A DNA stretch of 64,000 nucleotides from JAKZVK01 sp965248255 (GCA_965248255.1 CBDFIW010000001.1:372001-436000); one strand, 5' to 3'; positions 8,567 through 17,420 are shown, numbered from the stretch's first letter. Numbers and translations: made by a program. Notes: generated by a model from the sequence alone, not told the origin.

Positions 8567-10129
8567 TCAGGCGATGAGGCCGGCCCAGTTGTCGATCATG
8601 TAATCGCAAGCGCGAAGTGTGAGTGCGTGGATGGTGAGGGTTGGATTCACCGCACCGCTGGCCGGGAAGAGACTGGGTCCGCCTACGAATAGATTGACGA
8701 TGTCGTGTGTCTGACCATAGGAGTTTGTTACTGATGCCTTCGGATGGTCTCCCATTCTGATCCCGCCCATTGCGTGCATACGGACCCGCCCCCCTGTCCA
8801 AACGTCGTACGCGCCGGCCGCCTTGAAGATTTCCCGCCCTTGCTTCATGCCGGCGTCGAAGCACTGAATATCGCCGGCTCCGAATTCATGAGTCACACGC
8901 GCCAGGCGCAAACCATACACGTCTTTTTTGTCGCTCAGCACCAACTGATCATCCGCTCTGGGAAGCTTCTCTCCCACGAACGTCATGGTGGCCAGGCGCT
9001 TGCTTGCTGTTTCAAGGAACCTGTGAAGGGGGTCGCCAAACAGATCCGGACGGGCGTTGGCGATACCGAGTAGGTCGTTCGGCTTCAGGGCGTTGGCGAT
9101 GAGCCACTGCGAACTGCTGAGGTAACCCTTACTTGCATCCTTGGCGTAGTTTTCCTGTGAGAGCAGTTGTCCGCCGGTTACGCCCAGGTAGTTCTGCGTA
9201 TCTTCGCGGAAAAGGCCGAAGACATTGGCCGCGGTGTGAGCCATCATGTACTTGCCGACCTTGCCGCTGGAGTTTGCCAACCCGTGCGGATGTTTGCCCG
9301 TGGCTGAATTGAGCAGGATGCGCGGGTTTTGGAACGCAAAAGCCGCCAAGATAACGACATCCGCTGCTTGGAAATGACGCTCACCGGCGGAGTCAAAGTA
9401 TTCGACACCAGTCGCGCGCTTACCTTTCGCGTCGGTGAGCACTCGGCCAACAACAGACTCGTGCCGCACTTCAGCGCCGGCCTCCCGGGCTTGGAGTAAA
9501 TAGACGGCGAGCGGATTCGCCAACGCGAAGATGGGGCAACCCGCATCGCACCACCCGTCGTAGACGCAAGCAGCGCGCCCATTGTATTGCGTCGAATTGA
9601 TTGCCATCGGCAGTGGCGATGTGCGCAGGTCGAGCTTCGTGAAACCCTGCTCGATGATCTTTCCTTGTGCGAAAACTTGAAGCGGCGGCATTGGATAGGG
9701 ATCACCGGCTGGCCTCCAAACCTCCTTCTCGGCATCTCCGGAAATGCCCACTTCCTTTTGAATGCGGCCGTAGAAGGGGCGAAGCTCGTCGTACTGAAGG
9801 GGCCAATCCACTCCCCGGCCGAAACGAGTCTTCATCTCGAAGTCTGCCGCGTGAAGCCTCAGCCACACCGCGAAGTGATGCATCGCCGAGCCGCCGGATC
9901 CCCAGCCGCTCCCGAAGTTCACCGAAAGCGGTTCCTTGCCCACGGTCTCCGTCGGTGGTCCCGCCCATTTCAACTTGCGCGACCAGATCTGCGAGCTGTA
10001 GAGATCACTGAGGGCCCGCTCGGGTCCGCCCTCGAGGATTAGCACCTTCTTGCCGGCTTTCGCCAGCTTGGCCGCGGCGAGACTGCCGGCGGCGCCCGAC
10101 CCAACGATGAGAACGTCAACCTTATCCAT
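8567..10129 (-). CDS. GMC-family FAD oxidoreductase (gluconate dehydrogenase large-subunit type)
   Basis: The 520-residue protein opens with a Rossmann FAD-binding motif (VLIVGSGAAGSLAAAKLAKAG, residues 6-26, then LILEGG). It has the central DAGCPIFALANPL region and the C-terminal GMC signature NPTLTIHALTLRACDYM. It fits the membrane-associated gluconate 2-dehydrogenase / GMC group that oxidises sugars or polyols. The upstream gene, 6 bp away, encodes the matching small Tat-exported subunit, so the large subunit (which lacks its own leader) could be exported as a folded pair. No cytochrome subunit gene is adjacent. Confidence 0.92.
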   Translation of the reverse strand: MDKVDVLIVGSGAAGSLAAAKLAKAGKKVLILEGGPERALSDLYSSQIWSRKLKWAGPPTETVGKEPLSVNFGSGWGSGGSAMHHFAVWLRLHAADFEMKTRFGRGVDWPLQYDELRPFYGRIQKEVGISGDAEKEVWRPAGDPYPMPPLQVFAQGKIIEQGFTKLDLRTSPLPMAINSTQYNGRAACVYDGWCDAGCPIFALANPLAVYLLQAREAGAEVRHESVVGRVLTDAKGKRATGVEYFDSAGERHFQAADVVILAAFAFQNPRILLNSATGKHPHGLANSSGKVGKYMMAHTAANVFGLFREDTQNYLGVTGGQLLSQENYAKDASKGYLSSSQWLIANALKPNDLLGIANARPDLFGDPLHRFLETASKRLATMTFVGEKLPRADDQLVLSDKKDVYGLRLARVTHEFGAGDIQCFDAGMKQGREIFKAAGAYDVWTGGRVRMHAMGGIRMGDHPKASVTNSYGQTHDIVNLFVGGPSLFPASGAVNPTLTIHALTLRACDYMIDNWAGLIA

Positions 10130-10135
10130 GTCCGG

Positions 10136-10714
10136 TTACCATTTGGCGGGTGGCAAAATGTGCTCCATGTAAGGAACCGCAAGCCGTTCAAAGCCTTCTT
10201 TTGTACCGTAGAAAACGTCGATCGCGTCAGCGCGAGTTGCAAAGTAGAAGAGCGGTGCCGGAGGACCCTTCCACTCCTGAGGGTTGCCCTTCGAGATCTC
10301 GCCAATCAGCGCGATTCGCTGTTCAGAGGAAACCTTGTCGAATCTTTTTTTGTGCCGGCCGGCGCTTAGGCTTTCGAGCGCACTCAATCCCTGCTGGTAG
10401 AACTCGAGCAGAGGACCAGGGTAGTCGAGATATCTCAGTAGTAAGAGGGGGTGCTCGCGGCCCAATTGATCGTCCACGAAATGCGTGATGCCGGCCTTCG
10501 CGGCTCCCGGCAGCAAGACATCTCCCAAGGTGGAAAGAGTGAGTTCTTCGGCCCCGCTCAGATTGCGAAGCAGGGCGCCGCGGGTCTGCGCCTGCGCCGG
10601 ACTCATGTCGCCCCAGATTGTGCTGATAGTCAGCGGAAGCATGCCCGCGCCCATCTTCTGAAGCAGATCGCGCCGCGTGACCTGAGCGGTTTCGAACTGC
10701 GCCTCCAAGTTCAT
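10136..10714 (-). CDS. Gluconate 2-dehydrogenase subunit 3 family protein
   Basis: This 192-residue protein has a Tat leader (VTRRDLLQKMGAGMLPLTIS) followed by a helical body typical of the family: LTLSTLGDVLLPGAAKAGITHFVDDQL near residue 60 and FYGTKEGFERLAVPYMEHILPP at the C-terminus. In known complexes subunit 3 carries the Tat signal and helps export the FAD subunit. The GMC gene begins 6 bp downstream, which supports an operon and a two-subunit periplasmic dehydrogenase. Confidence 0.88.
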   Translation of the reverse strand: MNLEAQFETAQVTRRDLLQKMGAGMLPLTISTIWGDMSPAQAQTRGALLRNLSGAEELTLSTLGDVLLPGAAKAGITHFVDDQLGREHPLLLLRYLDYPGPLLEFYQQGLSALESLSAGRHKKRFDKVSSEQRIALIGEISKGNPQEWKGPPAPLFYFATRADAIDVFYGTKEGFERLAVPYMEHILPPAKW

Positions 10715-10831
10715 TACAGTCCCTCGCCTCCCAGGCTACTACTTTTCTGTGTGTCTATCCTCTTAGCTGGTGAGAATAACCGTTTCGTTGAGCAATCCGA
10801 TCGACCGGATTCGTAGATTCGGAAGCGCGAC

Positions 10832-11482
10832 TCACTCGGAGGCAGGGACCGACAGAAAGGCCTTGATCCGCCGAGACGTCGCCAGATGCCAGCCACACAA
10901 CACGCCGACACTGATTAGCACGATCGCAATCACAAGTTCTCCGTCCTTGATCGGCGGGCTGCGAACCAGATGGTCAACAATCTGAGCGCCGAGCAGCGCG
11001 GCCCAGCCAAAGCAGAGCAACGCCGCATAGAGACGCGACCACGCTCGGTGCAACAGCAAGCCCGCGCAGCAGACTCCGTTAGCCAGCCACACGGCCACTA
11101 TGGTCACCCAGACCCAGTCGAGGAAGCGCCCCTCCTTCCACTGAACCAACGTCAACAGCACTGGCAGCGCACCGCCGGCAGCCGTCAAGCCCGTGCCCAC
11201 GGCGGCTAGAATTAGCCCGGGCGGCCAAGAAGGGACGGCCCCGCCCGAGCCAACAGCCCGCGAACGTCCGCGAACGGCTAGTCGGCGAACCATCCACAGG
11301 CCACCGTGGCCTAACGCCCACACGACCCAAACAACCGGCAGCAAGATGATCCCCGGGGGATGCCCTTCACCCCCATAGACGATCAGGAAGGCCGAGGCCG
11401 CCAGGCCAAGCACCGCCCAGATCAGATGGACGAACAAGAAGGGCCGTCGTAGATATGCAGGTTCAGCCTGAGGTTGAGTCAT
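10832..11482 (-). CDS. Multi-spanning membrane protein of unknown function
   Basis: The 216-residue product has about six hydrophobic segments (for example HLIWAVLGLAASAFLIVYG, IILLPVVWVVWALGHGG, LILAAVGTGLTAAG and VIAIVLISVGVLCG), with short charged loops and a cytoplasmic-looking N-terminus. No catalytic motif is visible. It lies downstream of nothing obvious and about 117 bp from the dehydrogenase pair on the same strand, so a shared role is only a guess. Confidence 0.7.
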   Translation of the reverse strand: MTQPQAEPAYLRRPFLFVHLIWAVLGLAASAFLIVYGGEGHPPGIILLPVVWVVWALGHGGLWMVRRLAVRGRSRAVGSGGAVPSWPPGLILAAVGTGLTAAGGALPVLLTLVQWKEGRFLDWVWVTIVAVWLANGVCCAGLLLHRAWSRLYAALLCFGWAALLGAQIVDHLVRSPPIKDGELVIAIVLISVGVLCGWHLATSRRIKAFLSVPASE

Positions 11483-11602
11483 TTGGCGAGCTTGCTGTTG
11501 TGGGCATGTCTAGTCTACATGAGGGCGTTCGTTGAGGAATCAAGCAATGATGAAGGCTTGCGCGGAAATGGGCAGACGAGGGTTTAGTCAACGGACGCTG
11601 GG

Positions 11603-12190
11603 GTGCGTAATTCGGGCGATCTGCGCGAGGAGGGGCTGGCGATTGACCTCCGCACCGGCGGGACCACATTCTCGGCGGGCACGACGACCCGCCAACTTGA
11701 AGCTGGATCGGCCTCCATGAGGGGCAAGAAAGGGCACTCGATCGGTCCCGCCTCGATCACCTTCGACACCTGGGGACACTACGATCGCAACCCCGATCAC
11801 TGGATGACCGCACGTGCCGCCGAAACCGCCCTCTGGGTGGCGGGCGGACGGAAGGATTATCCCGAGCACTTTGACGCGGCCCTGGAGCCCAGCCGTATTC
11901 GGGAGACGTACTACTACGCTCGCGGTCCGCAGCTAGTCAACCGCATCGTCGATATCTCGTCGGTGATTGACATCAAGGCCAAGTCTCTGCAGGTCTGCCA
12001 GACACAAGGGCCAGGCGTCTCGCGCGGGTCGCGGCTCAAGAAAGAATTGGCCGCCAAGGGGATGCGGCTGCCGCTGCTCGGCGACGATGACGAAAGAGCG
12101 GATCTCAACTACATCAAGGAGTTCGCGCTCGAACACAACCGGAAACTGGGACAGGAATACGGCCTGCAGTGGGCGGAGAGGTTCCGCTAA
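11603..12190 (+). pseudogene. PIG-L (LmbE-like) deacetylase, C-terminal remnant
   Basis: From about 11710 the translation resembles the second half of PIG-L/LmbE zinc deacetylases: DTWGHYDRNPDHWMTARAAE (the HxDH-like region), ETALWVAGG, then YYYARGPQLVNRIVDISSVIDIKAKSLQVCQTQ. The conserved N-terminal AHPDD metal motif and about 100 preceding residues are absent, and the 35 codons before the homologous part look unrelated. The fragment starts at a GTG without a good ribosome-binding site. I read it as a 5'-truncated, probably dead gene. This is based on remembered family features; an alignment was not run. Confidence 0.6.
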
Positions 12191-12526
12191 TGGGGTCCCT
12201 CGGTGTTGGCGGGACAGGGGACGGCGCGCGTGAATGACTATGTCAAGCAGAACGCCGTGCCTTTGTAACGCGGGCGGCTTGCGAGGAAACCCCGCAACCG
12301 ATTACGAGAGGATCACAAACGAGATCCACAGATTACGCTGATTCACACAGACTGTTCTGAGAGCTGCGTGGGCGGATACTTCATCTGCGAGAATCTGCGT
12401 AATCTGTAGATGAATCGGTCTTCCGTCTTGACACAGGATCAAGAAGCTACGAGAGGATCACAGACGAGGGGTCACGCATCGGGTGAGCCACTCGGGAGCT
12501 GGCATGTGCCACTGCTACGGCACCTC
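12191..12526. other. Intergenic region with an imperfect inverted repeat
   Basis: No gene is supported here. The only structure seen is the inverted repeat at 12324-12411. Part of its stem sequence (GAGAGGATCACA) also recurs nearby at 12305-12316 and 12451-12462. Confidence 0.4.
12324..12411. repeat. Imperfect inverted repeat, 20 bp arms
   Basis: The arm at 12324-12343 (ATCCACAGATTACGCTGATT) matches the reverse complement of 12392-12411 at 18 of 20 positions, with a 48 bp loop. The match extends weakly further into the loop. Similar 'cacagattacgcagatt' palindromes occur between genes in several phyla; their function is unknown to me. Confidence 0.7.
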
Positions 12527-13471
12527 TCAGGCACCCTCATCCCTGAAGACCTCATCTCCTTGATGCAGGCGAAGGGCAATTTGAGCGGTCTGGAGTTGCG
12601 ATCGCTGGGTTGGTGTGTGCGCCGCTACATAGCGCGCTACGGCAATCAAAATATGATGCGCTTGCTCACTATCGCGGGGCCACTCGTGAAACTGCCGTAT
12701 CCCTGCCTCGAGCATCTGTAGCGTATGGAAGTTAGCATCCTCGCGTACAACCGCGATGGTCAGTGTGTCCAGCAACGGCTGGACGGGATGACCGAGCGAT
12801 AGATACCGGGCCACCAACCGGGCGGCGCGCTCCACTTGTTGTTGGCTATCGAGAGCGTCCAAAAACACCCGGAGCAACTCCTGGGGATCGGCAGGTTCCG
12901 CATCGAGTTCGCCCCGCTCAGATGGCAGTTTCGCTGGGGGTACGTTTAGAAAACGTTCCAGGTACACAGCCATAGTGCCGTGTAGCACGCCCCTCACCAA
13001 CTCCGGTTCTGGGCACCGCTTCAGCGACTGGTGGATCGCGTTGCAGTAAGTGAACGTGTGGAGTGCGGTGACCCAATCGATCATCTCGTTGGCGGTGCCG
13101 AAACGGACCACACGCATCGCCGCCGCGTAAGTAAGGGCCTTGCCAAGCTGCTCAGGCCGTGCACCCGAGCTAATGGCATCAGCCACTGCGTTCAGGATCG
13201 CTGTGGGATCGTCCCCGAGAATCTCGTCTGCTAGAGCGGATTCGCAATTCCACGTCCTGTCGCGGCCTGCGTCGAATAGATCGGGTAGTCGAACGGTCAG
13301 CTCCTTTACGAGCGGTACCAGGTCTGTGGGGTGTCTCCAGGCGTTCATCTCTTCTCCGCCACGAGCTGTAACCAGCGGTGCGACCAGCGAGGGGAGTACA
13401 TGTTCGGCTTGGTCCCAGCCAATTATTGAAGCCCGCAAATTATTATGACACTTTTTGACAGTGTGGAGCAT
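12527..13471 (-). pseudogene. C-terminal part of an all-helical protein cut by an IS630 element
   Basis: The frame encodes about 300 residues of alpha-helical sequence (ALTYAAAMRVVRFGTANEMIDWVTALHTFTYCNAIHQ, then LERFLNVPPAKLP). It recalls, from memory, the helical C-terminal region of long Rieske-domain proteins; I would not rely on this. The first residues (MLHTVKKCHNN) come from the end of the adjacent insertion element, and true coding sequence seems to begin about 13440 with LRASIIGWDQAEHVLPSLV. No matching N-terminal half is present beyond the element, so the gene is truncated and probably inactive. Confidence 0.6.
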
Positions 13472-13481
13472 CTATATATGT

Positions 13482-14009
13482 ATGGGCAACCCCAAAGGTG
13501 TGAAGCGGGATTTCAAGGCGCTGGAGAAGCGCCGTTTCGAAGCGATGCGGCTGCTCCACCAAGGCCACAATCAGTCCGAGACGGCGAGACGGCTGAACGT
13601 CGCTCGCCAAACCGTCAGTGAGTGGCGGCGGCAATACCGCGAGCAGGGTGCGGCCGGACTCCGCCAGGCCGGGCGCGCCGGACGCAAGCCGCTCCTCGAT
13701 GCCGCACAACGCGAACGCCTGACGTCGCTGCTGCTGGAAGGCCCGGAAGCCCACGGCTTCCCAACGCCCCTGTGGAGCTGTCCGCGGGTGGCTCGGCTGA
13801 CCGGAGACGAGTTCGGGGTCGCATACCACGCAGGCCACGTCTGGAAGATCCTGCGAGCGCTCGACTGGAGCCCGCAACGCCCGGCCGGAAAGGCGCGCGA
13901 GCGCAACGAAGAGCGGATCCGCACCTGGAAGCGCAAGACCTGGAAGCGCATTAAAAAAAAGCCCAAAACGAAGGCCGTACGCTCGTCTTCATCGACGAAA
14001 GCGGATTGA
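13482..14009 (+). CDS. IS630 transposase, N-terminal frame (helix-turn-helix half)
   Basis: The start ATG at 13482 has GGAG about 13 bp upstream. The product begins MGNPKGVKRDFKALEKRR and carries the helix-turn-helix region (GHNQSETARRLNVARQTVSEWRRQY) followed by a winged-helix-like region ending at the A-run. The catalytic half lies in the next frame (14006-14497). The eight A at 13953-13960, followed by G, allow a -1 slip that would join the frames as ...IKKKAQNEGRTLVFIDESG, the usual IS630 catalytic start. This is an inference from sequence; programmed frameshifting is known in this family. Confidence 0.85.
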   Translation: MGNPKGVKRDFKALEKRRFEAMRLLHQGHNQSETARRLNVARQTVSEWRRQYREQGAAGLRQAGRAGRKPLLDAAQRERLTSLLLEGPEAHGFPTPLWSCPRVARLTGDEFGVAYHAGHVWKILRALDWSPQRPAGKARERNEERIRTWKRKTWKRIKKKPKTKAVRSSSSTKAD

Positions 14010-14497
14010 GTCAGAAGCCGCATCGCTGCCGCACCTGGGCGCCACGTGGCCAAACACCGGTGCTGCAGTTTAACTTCAACTGGGAGAAGCTTTCCGTCTC
14101 GGCGGGGCTGACGCTGCGTAACTTCTACTTCCGGCTCTATCCCGGTGCGATCGGCAAAGAGCAAGTGACCGACTTTCTCAAGGCGTTGGTACGTCATATC
14201 GATCGCCCGCTGCTGATCGTCTGGGATCGGCTGCCGGCGCACCGTAGCCGCCTGGTGCAAGAGTTCATCGAACTCTCCGAAGGCCACATCGCAACCGAGT
14301 ACTTGCCACCCTATGCGCCGGAGTTGAATCCGGTGGAATACATCTGGGCTTACTGGAAGCAGCACGAGTTGCCGAACGTCTGTCCGAAAGACTACGGCGA
14401 GCTGAACGAGCGGGCCCGCAAGGCACTCCGCCGCATGTACCGCAAACCGCGTTTGATCACGGCCTTCTGGAAACAGTCTTCTCTTTGTTTTGACTGA
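14006..14497 (+). CDS. IS630 transposase, C-terminal frame (DDE half)
   Basis: This frame carries the DDE catalytic domain: FIDESG lies just upstream in the same frame (before the listed ATG), then WDRLPAHRS (second Asp) and YAPELNPVEYIWAYWK (Glu). It is expressed only if the ribosome slips -1 on the A-run at 13953-13960, or if it starts anew at 14006. All three catalytic acids are present, so the element could still be active. Confidence 0.85.
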   Translation: MSQKPHRCRTWAPRGQTPVLQFNFNWEKLSVSAGLTLRNFYFRLYPGAIGKEQVTDFLKALVRHIDRPLLIVWDRLPAHRSRLVQEFIELSEGHIATEYLPPYAPELNPVEYIWAYWKQHELPNVCPKDYGELNERARKALRRMYRKPRLITAFWKQSSLCFD

Positions 14498-14588
14498 CTC
14501 TATATTATGCGGAAGTCAATAAGGCCGGGTAGGCAGAAAAGTGGCGCCTTTCACAGGCGGGGGTCACGTTCGCTAGGGCGTGTTAACA

Positions 14589-14903
14589 CTAACGTAGGGT
14601 ATCGAAACGTAGAGCCTCGACGATGAGGGCGAAGTGGAGGAAGGCGAGGAACATGACGTCGAGCTTGTCGAAGCGGGAGAAGATGCGGCGGAATCCCTTG
14701 AGCCGTCGGAAGAGTCTGTCGATCTCGTTGCGGCGGCGATAGAGCGCTCGGTCGTATTCCCACGGCTCCAGGCGGGTGCGCCGGGGCGGCACGACGGGAA
14801 TCCATCCGAAATCCAAAGCCAGTTGGCGTGTCTGATCGTCCTCATAGGCGCCGTCCATCAGCAGCGGCAGCGGCTCGGGCAGTGGCCCCAGACCACCGAG
14901 CAA
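14589..14903 (-). CDS. IS5/IS427 transposase, C-terminal frame, copy 1
   Basis: This frame carries the second Asp (LLMDGAYEDDQTR) and the Glu region (YRRRNEIDRLFRRLKGFRRI). The preceding conserved segment (HMVAANARTAITFALSPGQAHDA) is in a third frame, so two shifts in total separate the N- and C-terminal halves. The same breaks occur in copy 2. Confidence 0.82.
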   Translation of the reverse strand: MLGGLGPLPEPLPLLMDGAYEDDQTRQLALDFGWIPVVPPRRTRLEPWEYDRALYRRRNEIDRLFRRLKGFRRIFSRFDKLDVMFLAFLHFALIVEALRFDTLR

Positions 14904-15361
14904 GTTCGCGGCCCTGCTGGGCGTCGTGCGCTTGGCCGGGCGAGAGAGCGAAGGTTATCGCCGTTCGAGCATTTGCGGCAACCATATGAATCTTGGTGGT
15001 CCATCCGCCGCGGGATTTGCCGATCGCTCGCGGACCGTTTTTTTAACGCGCCCGTGCCGTCGGGATGAGCCTTCACGATGGTCGAGTCCATTGACACGGC
15101 TTCGATTCGGATGCGGGCCAGCTGCTCGCGCTGCAGTTTCTCGAAGACGGCGTCGAGCACGCCGTTCTTCGACCAGCGGTTCATGCGGGTATAAATGGTG
15201 TGCCAGTTACCGAAGCGTTTAGGCAAGCCGCGCCATTTGCAGCCCTGCTCGGCGACATACAACATGGCGTTCAAAACCGTGAGGTTCGGCAGGCTCACAT
15301 TGCCGCGCTGGCGGGGCAGGACCGGCTCGATGCGGCGGTATTGCTGCTCGGTGATCTCCAT
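14858..15361 (-). CDS. IS5/IS427 transposase, N-terminal frame, copy 1
   Basis: The frame starts MEITEQQYRRIEPVLPRQRG and holds the DUF4096-like N-terminal domain and the first catalytic Asp (VSMDSTIVKAHPDG). It reaches the A-run at 15038-15044 (LKK), after which the conserved NGPRAIGKSRGGWTTK sequence lies in another frame. The last 50 residues of this ORF are therefore out of frame. Related elements join two ORFs by frameshifting at such a run. Confidence 0.85.
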   Translation of the reverse strand: MEITEQQYRRIEPVLPRQRGNVSLPNLTVLNAMLYVAEQGCKWRGLPKRFGNWHTIYTRMNRWSKNGVLDAVFEKLQREQLARIRIEAVSMDSTIVKAHPDGTGALKKRSASDRQIPRRMDHQDSYGCRKCSNGDNLRSLARPSARRPAGPRTCSVVWGHCPSRCRC

Positions 15362-15409
15362 ACCTCCGAGTATAGCAGCTTTTGCGACTTAGTGTTAACA
15401 CGCCCTAGA

Positions 15410-16450
15410 TTATTGCAGGCCCGACCTCCCCATCGTCGCCAGCCCGATTCCCGTGGACCCGTATCGATTTCCAACATAGAACATCCACAACTCGTTGCCG
15501 ACTTCGACGACGTCCGGATAGGATTGGTTCTCCGAATCAAACCCGCCCGGCGTTAGGGGAAGGACCTCTTGGTCAACGAAACGTTTCCAGTGCAGACCGT
15601 CTTCGGATCGGGCATAGCGCAGGCGATACTGTCTTCCGTCCAGCAGATAGGCGTTGAACCACATGTGGTAGACACCGTCGCTGAGCAGAACGCAGGGCTT
15701 CGAGACGATGGCTTCGTAGGGTGTGGTCTCACTTTGCCGGGCGGCAAGAGCCGGGTTGGGAGATGAAGTCTTGGTCCAGGCAATGCCGTCCTTGGAAGTG
15801 GCGTGACCGATGTGTATGATAGTTTGCTTGCGGCCGTTGATGGGTTCATAGCGCTCACCTGCCGTGTACCACATCTGGTACTGCTTCGCTGCGGTTTGCA
15901 AGACGCACACCGAGCCGGTGAGGGCCGCATCGAACTCTCCGGGCTTGCCTAAGGGCAAGACGGGCTCTTTCAGGACTTTCCAACTCAGTCCTTCGTCATG
16001 GCTGATTGCTAAAGCGGTGCGGCTTGACCGTTCGCCGGGCGGCGCCCAGGATCCCAACACGTGGTAGTACATCAGCCAGCCGCCCTCTTTGCGGGGCAGC
16101 ACCCAGGGGAAACCCGCCCCCCTGCTGCGCAGATTCCCGGTAGAGGAAGGACCCAGCAGCGGCTCCGGGCTGACGAGTTCCCACTCATACGGGTTCTCGA
16201 CAGAGGCGTCGGCTGCATAGATATAACGGTTACCGCCCTCGCCCGTCCAGAAGAACATCCTCATACGATTGTTTGATAGCAGGACAACACTGGGCGTGGA
16301 GATCACCCGGCTAAACCGAGGACCGAAGGTCCCCGGCGCGAGAATCCGTCCCTTCTTCACCCATGGCTGCAGCGGCGCCGCTTCCATAGGTACTGCGAAC
16401 ATGAGTCCACCACTCGCCTTCAGAAATGACCGCCGATCCAGAACGAGCAT
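15410..16450 (-). CDS. Tat-exported five-bladed-propeller glycosidase-like protein
   Basis: The start at 16450 puts a Tat leader at the N-terminus (LDRRSFLKASGGLMFAVP); a longer frame to 16477 adds nine residues. The body has the repeating pattern of GH43/GH32/GH130-like five-bladed propellers: RMFFWTGEGGNRYIYAAD, AISHDEGLSWK, HIGHATSKDGIAWTK, LRYARSEDGLHWKRF and a final LWMFYVGNRYGSTGIGLA. The specific sugar cannot be assigned. The stop codon is three bases from the target site of IS5 copy 1, so the coding region looks intact but any downstream transcript or terminator has been displaced. Confidence 0.75.
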   Translation of the reverse strand: MLVLDRRSFLKASGGLMFAVPMEAAPLQPWVKKGRILAPGTFGPRFSRVISTPSVVLLSNNRMRMFFWTGEGGNRYIYAADASVENPYEWELVSPEPLLGPSSTGNLRSRGAGFPWVLPRKEGGWLMYYHVLGSWAPPGERSSRTALAISHDEGLSWKVLKEPVLPLGKPGEFDAALTGSVCVLQTAAKQYQMWYTAGERYEPINGRKQTIIHIGHATSKDGIAWTKTSSPNPALAARQSETTPYEAIVSKPCVLLSDGVYHMWFNAYLLDGRQYRLRYARSEDGLHWKRFVDQEVLPLTPGGFDSENQSYPDVVEVGNELWMFYVGNRYGSTGIGLATMGRSGLQ

Positions 16451-16804
16451 GTCGCTATTCCCCCGCGCGTCAAACACATCTTACCTGCTTGCCTTTGGTG
16501 ACCTTTCCTACCTGTTGCGCCGCAGCCAGCTACTCCACCGTGGTCCACATAAGGCTTACCCAACCAACTCACCGTCGGCCCGCTCGCCACACACATAATA
16601 GAGCTTTGTCAAGTTAACGTCGGTCGTCAGCCATGCCGTTTGGCTGTACCCGGGTTTGTTCCTCGCCGGCCCGGGCGATACAAGCCTCCTCCACGGCTCC
16701 CTGACGGCGGCGGCCGGCAAGAAAGATAGTGCGGCTCTATACTGGGAGAACGCCGCGCCGCGGGACTGCATTGGGGCGCGCTTTTTGGAGGAGGAACGCA
16801 CACC
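16451..16804. other. Divergent intergenic region
   Basis: This lies between the minus-strand propeller gene and the plus-strand DinB gene and should hold both promoters. A GGAGGAGGAA ribosome-binding site ends it at 16788-16797. Nothing else was recognised. Confidence 0.4.
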
Positions 16805-17320
16805 ATGTCACCTGAACAAGCCAAGGGGATGGCGGAGTTTTTTCTGTCCGTGATCGAGCACGAAACGCAGACCAACAAGACGATCATTGGCGCGGTGCCC
16901 GAAGACCAGCGGGACTACCGGCCGCACGAGGTTTCCCGCAGCGCTCTCGAACTCGCCCGCCATATGGTGGGGAGCGATGTGTGGTTTGCCGACGCTGTGG
17001 CCAACGGAGAGTTCGCCCGGCCCGACGAGGCGACCGAGACGGCCATCACGACGGTTGGCGACGCTCTCAAGATCTACGACGAGCAACTGCCCGCGGCCCT
17101 CGAAAAGGTCAAGGGTTTGACCGGCGAGCAACTAGCCAAAGAAGTCAGTATGATGGGCGTCTTCAGCGAGCCGGCAGTGATTTATCTGTCGTTCTTGATC
17201 CGCCACAGCGTGCATCATCGTGGCCAGCTTTCGGCCTATCTGCGGCCTATGGGCGCGAAAGTGCCGTCGATCTATGGCGGCAGCGCCGACGAGCCAATGG
17301 AGATGCCCGCGAGCGGCTGA
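16805..17320 (+). CDS. DinB-family protein
   Basis: The 171-residue helical protein has the DinB layout: a His in LARHMVGSDVWF (about residue 43) and the paired His of RHSVHHRGQLSAYLRPMG (about residues 137-142), which form the metal site in this four-helix fold. It starts with a strong GGAGGAGG site 8 bp upstream. Members include thiol transferases and damage-inducible proteins; the substrate here is unknown. Confidence 0.88.
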   Translation: MSPEQAKGMAEFFLSVIEHETQTNKTIIGAVPEDQRDYRPHEVSRSALELARHMVGSDVWFADAVANGEFARPDEATETAITTVGDALKIYDEQLPAALEKVKGLTGEQLAKEVSMMGVFSEPAVIYLSFLIRHSVHHRGQLSAYLRPMGAKVPSIYGGSADEPMEMPASG

Positions 17321-17420
17321 CGAAGCAGCCACCGCAGTCCACGCTCAGAGCCGCGAGCGTCAGCTTTCGTTGAGATGTTCGGTAAGGAAGGTGACCCGCG
17401 CGGCCCGGAAAGGGGTCCGG

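Larger units (their letters stand above)
13441..14515 (+). mobile_element. IS630-family insertion sequence (copy type 1)
   Basis: The element is defined by its two-frame IS630/Tc1-type transposase (13482-14497). Its outer ends are approximate. The flanks are AT-rich with several TA dinucleotides, but I could not see a convincing pair of terminal inverted repeats. It truncates the helical protein gene on its left. It is different in sequence from the IS630 element at 60976-62088. Confidence 0.7.
14576..15405 (-). mobile_element. IS5/IS427-type insertion sequence, copy 1 (830 bp)
   Basis: The ends are inverted repeats (GGGCGTGTTAACACTAA at 14576 and its complement ending at 15405) flanked by a TA duplication (14574-14575 and 15406-15407). 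A second copy at 29416-30245 has the same length and differs at about five positions, including one in the left repeat. The element sits between the IS630 element and the stop codon of the exported propeller gene (15410). Confidence 0.92.
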
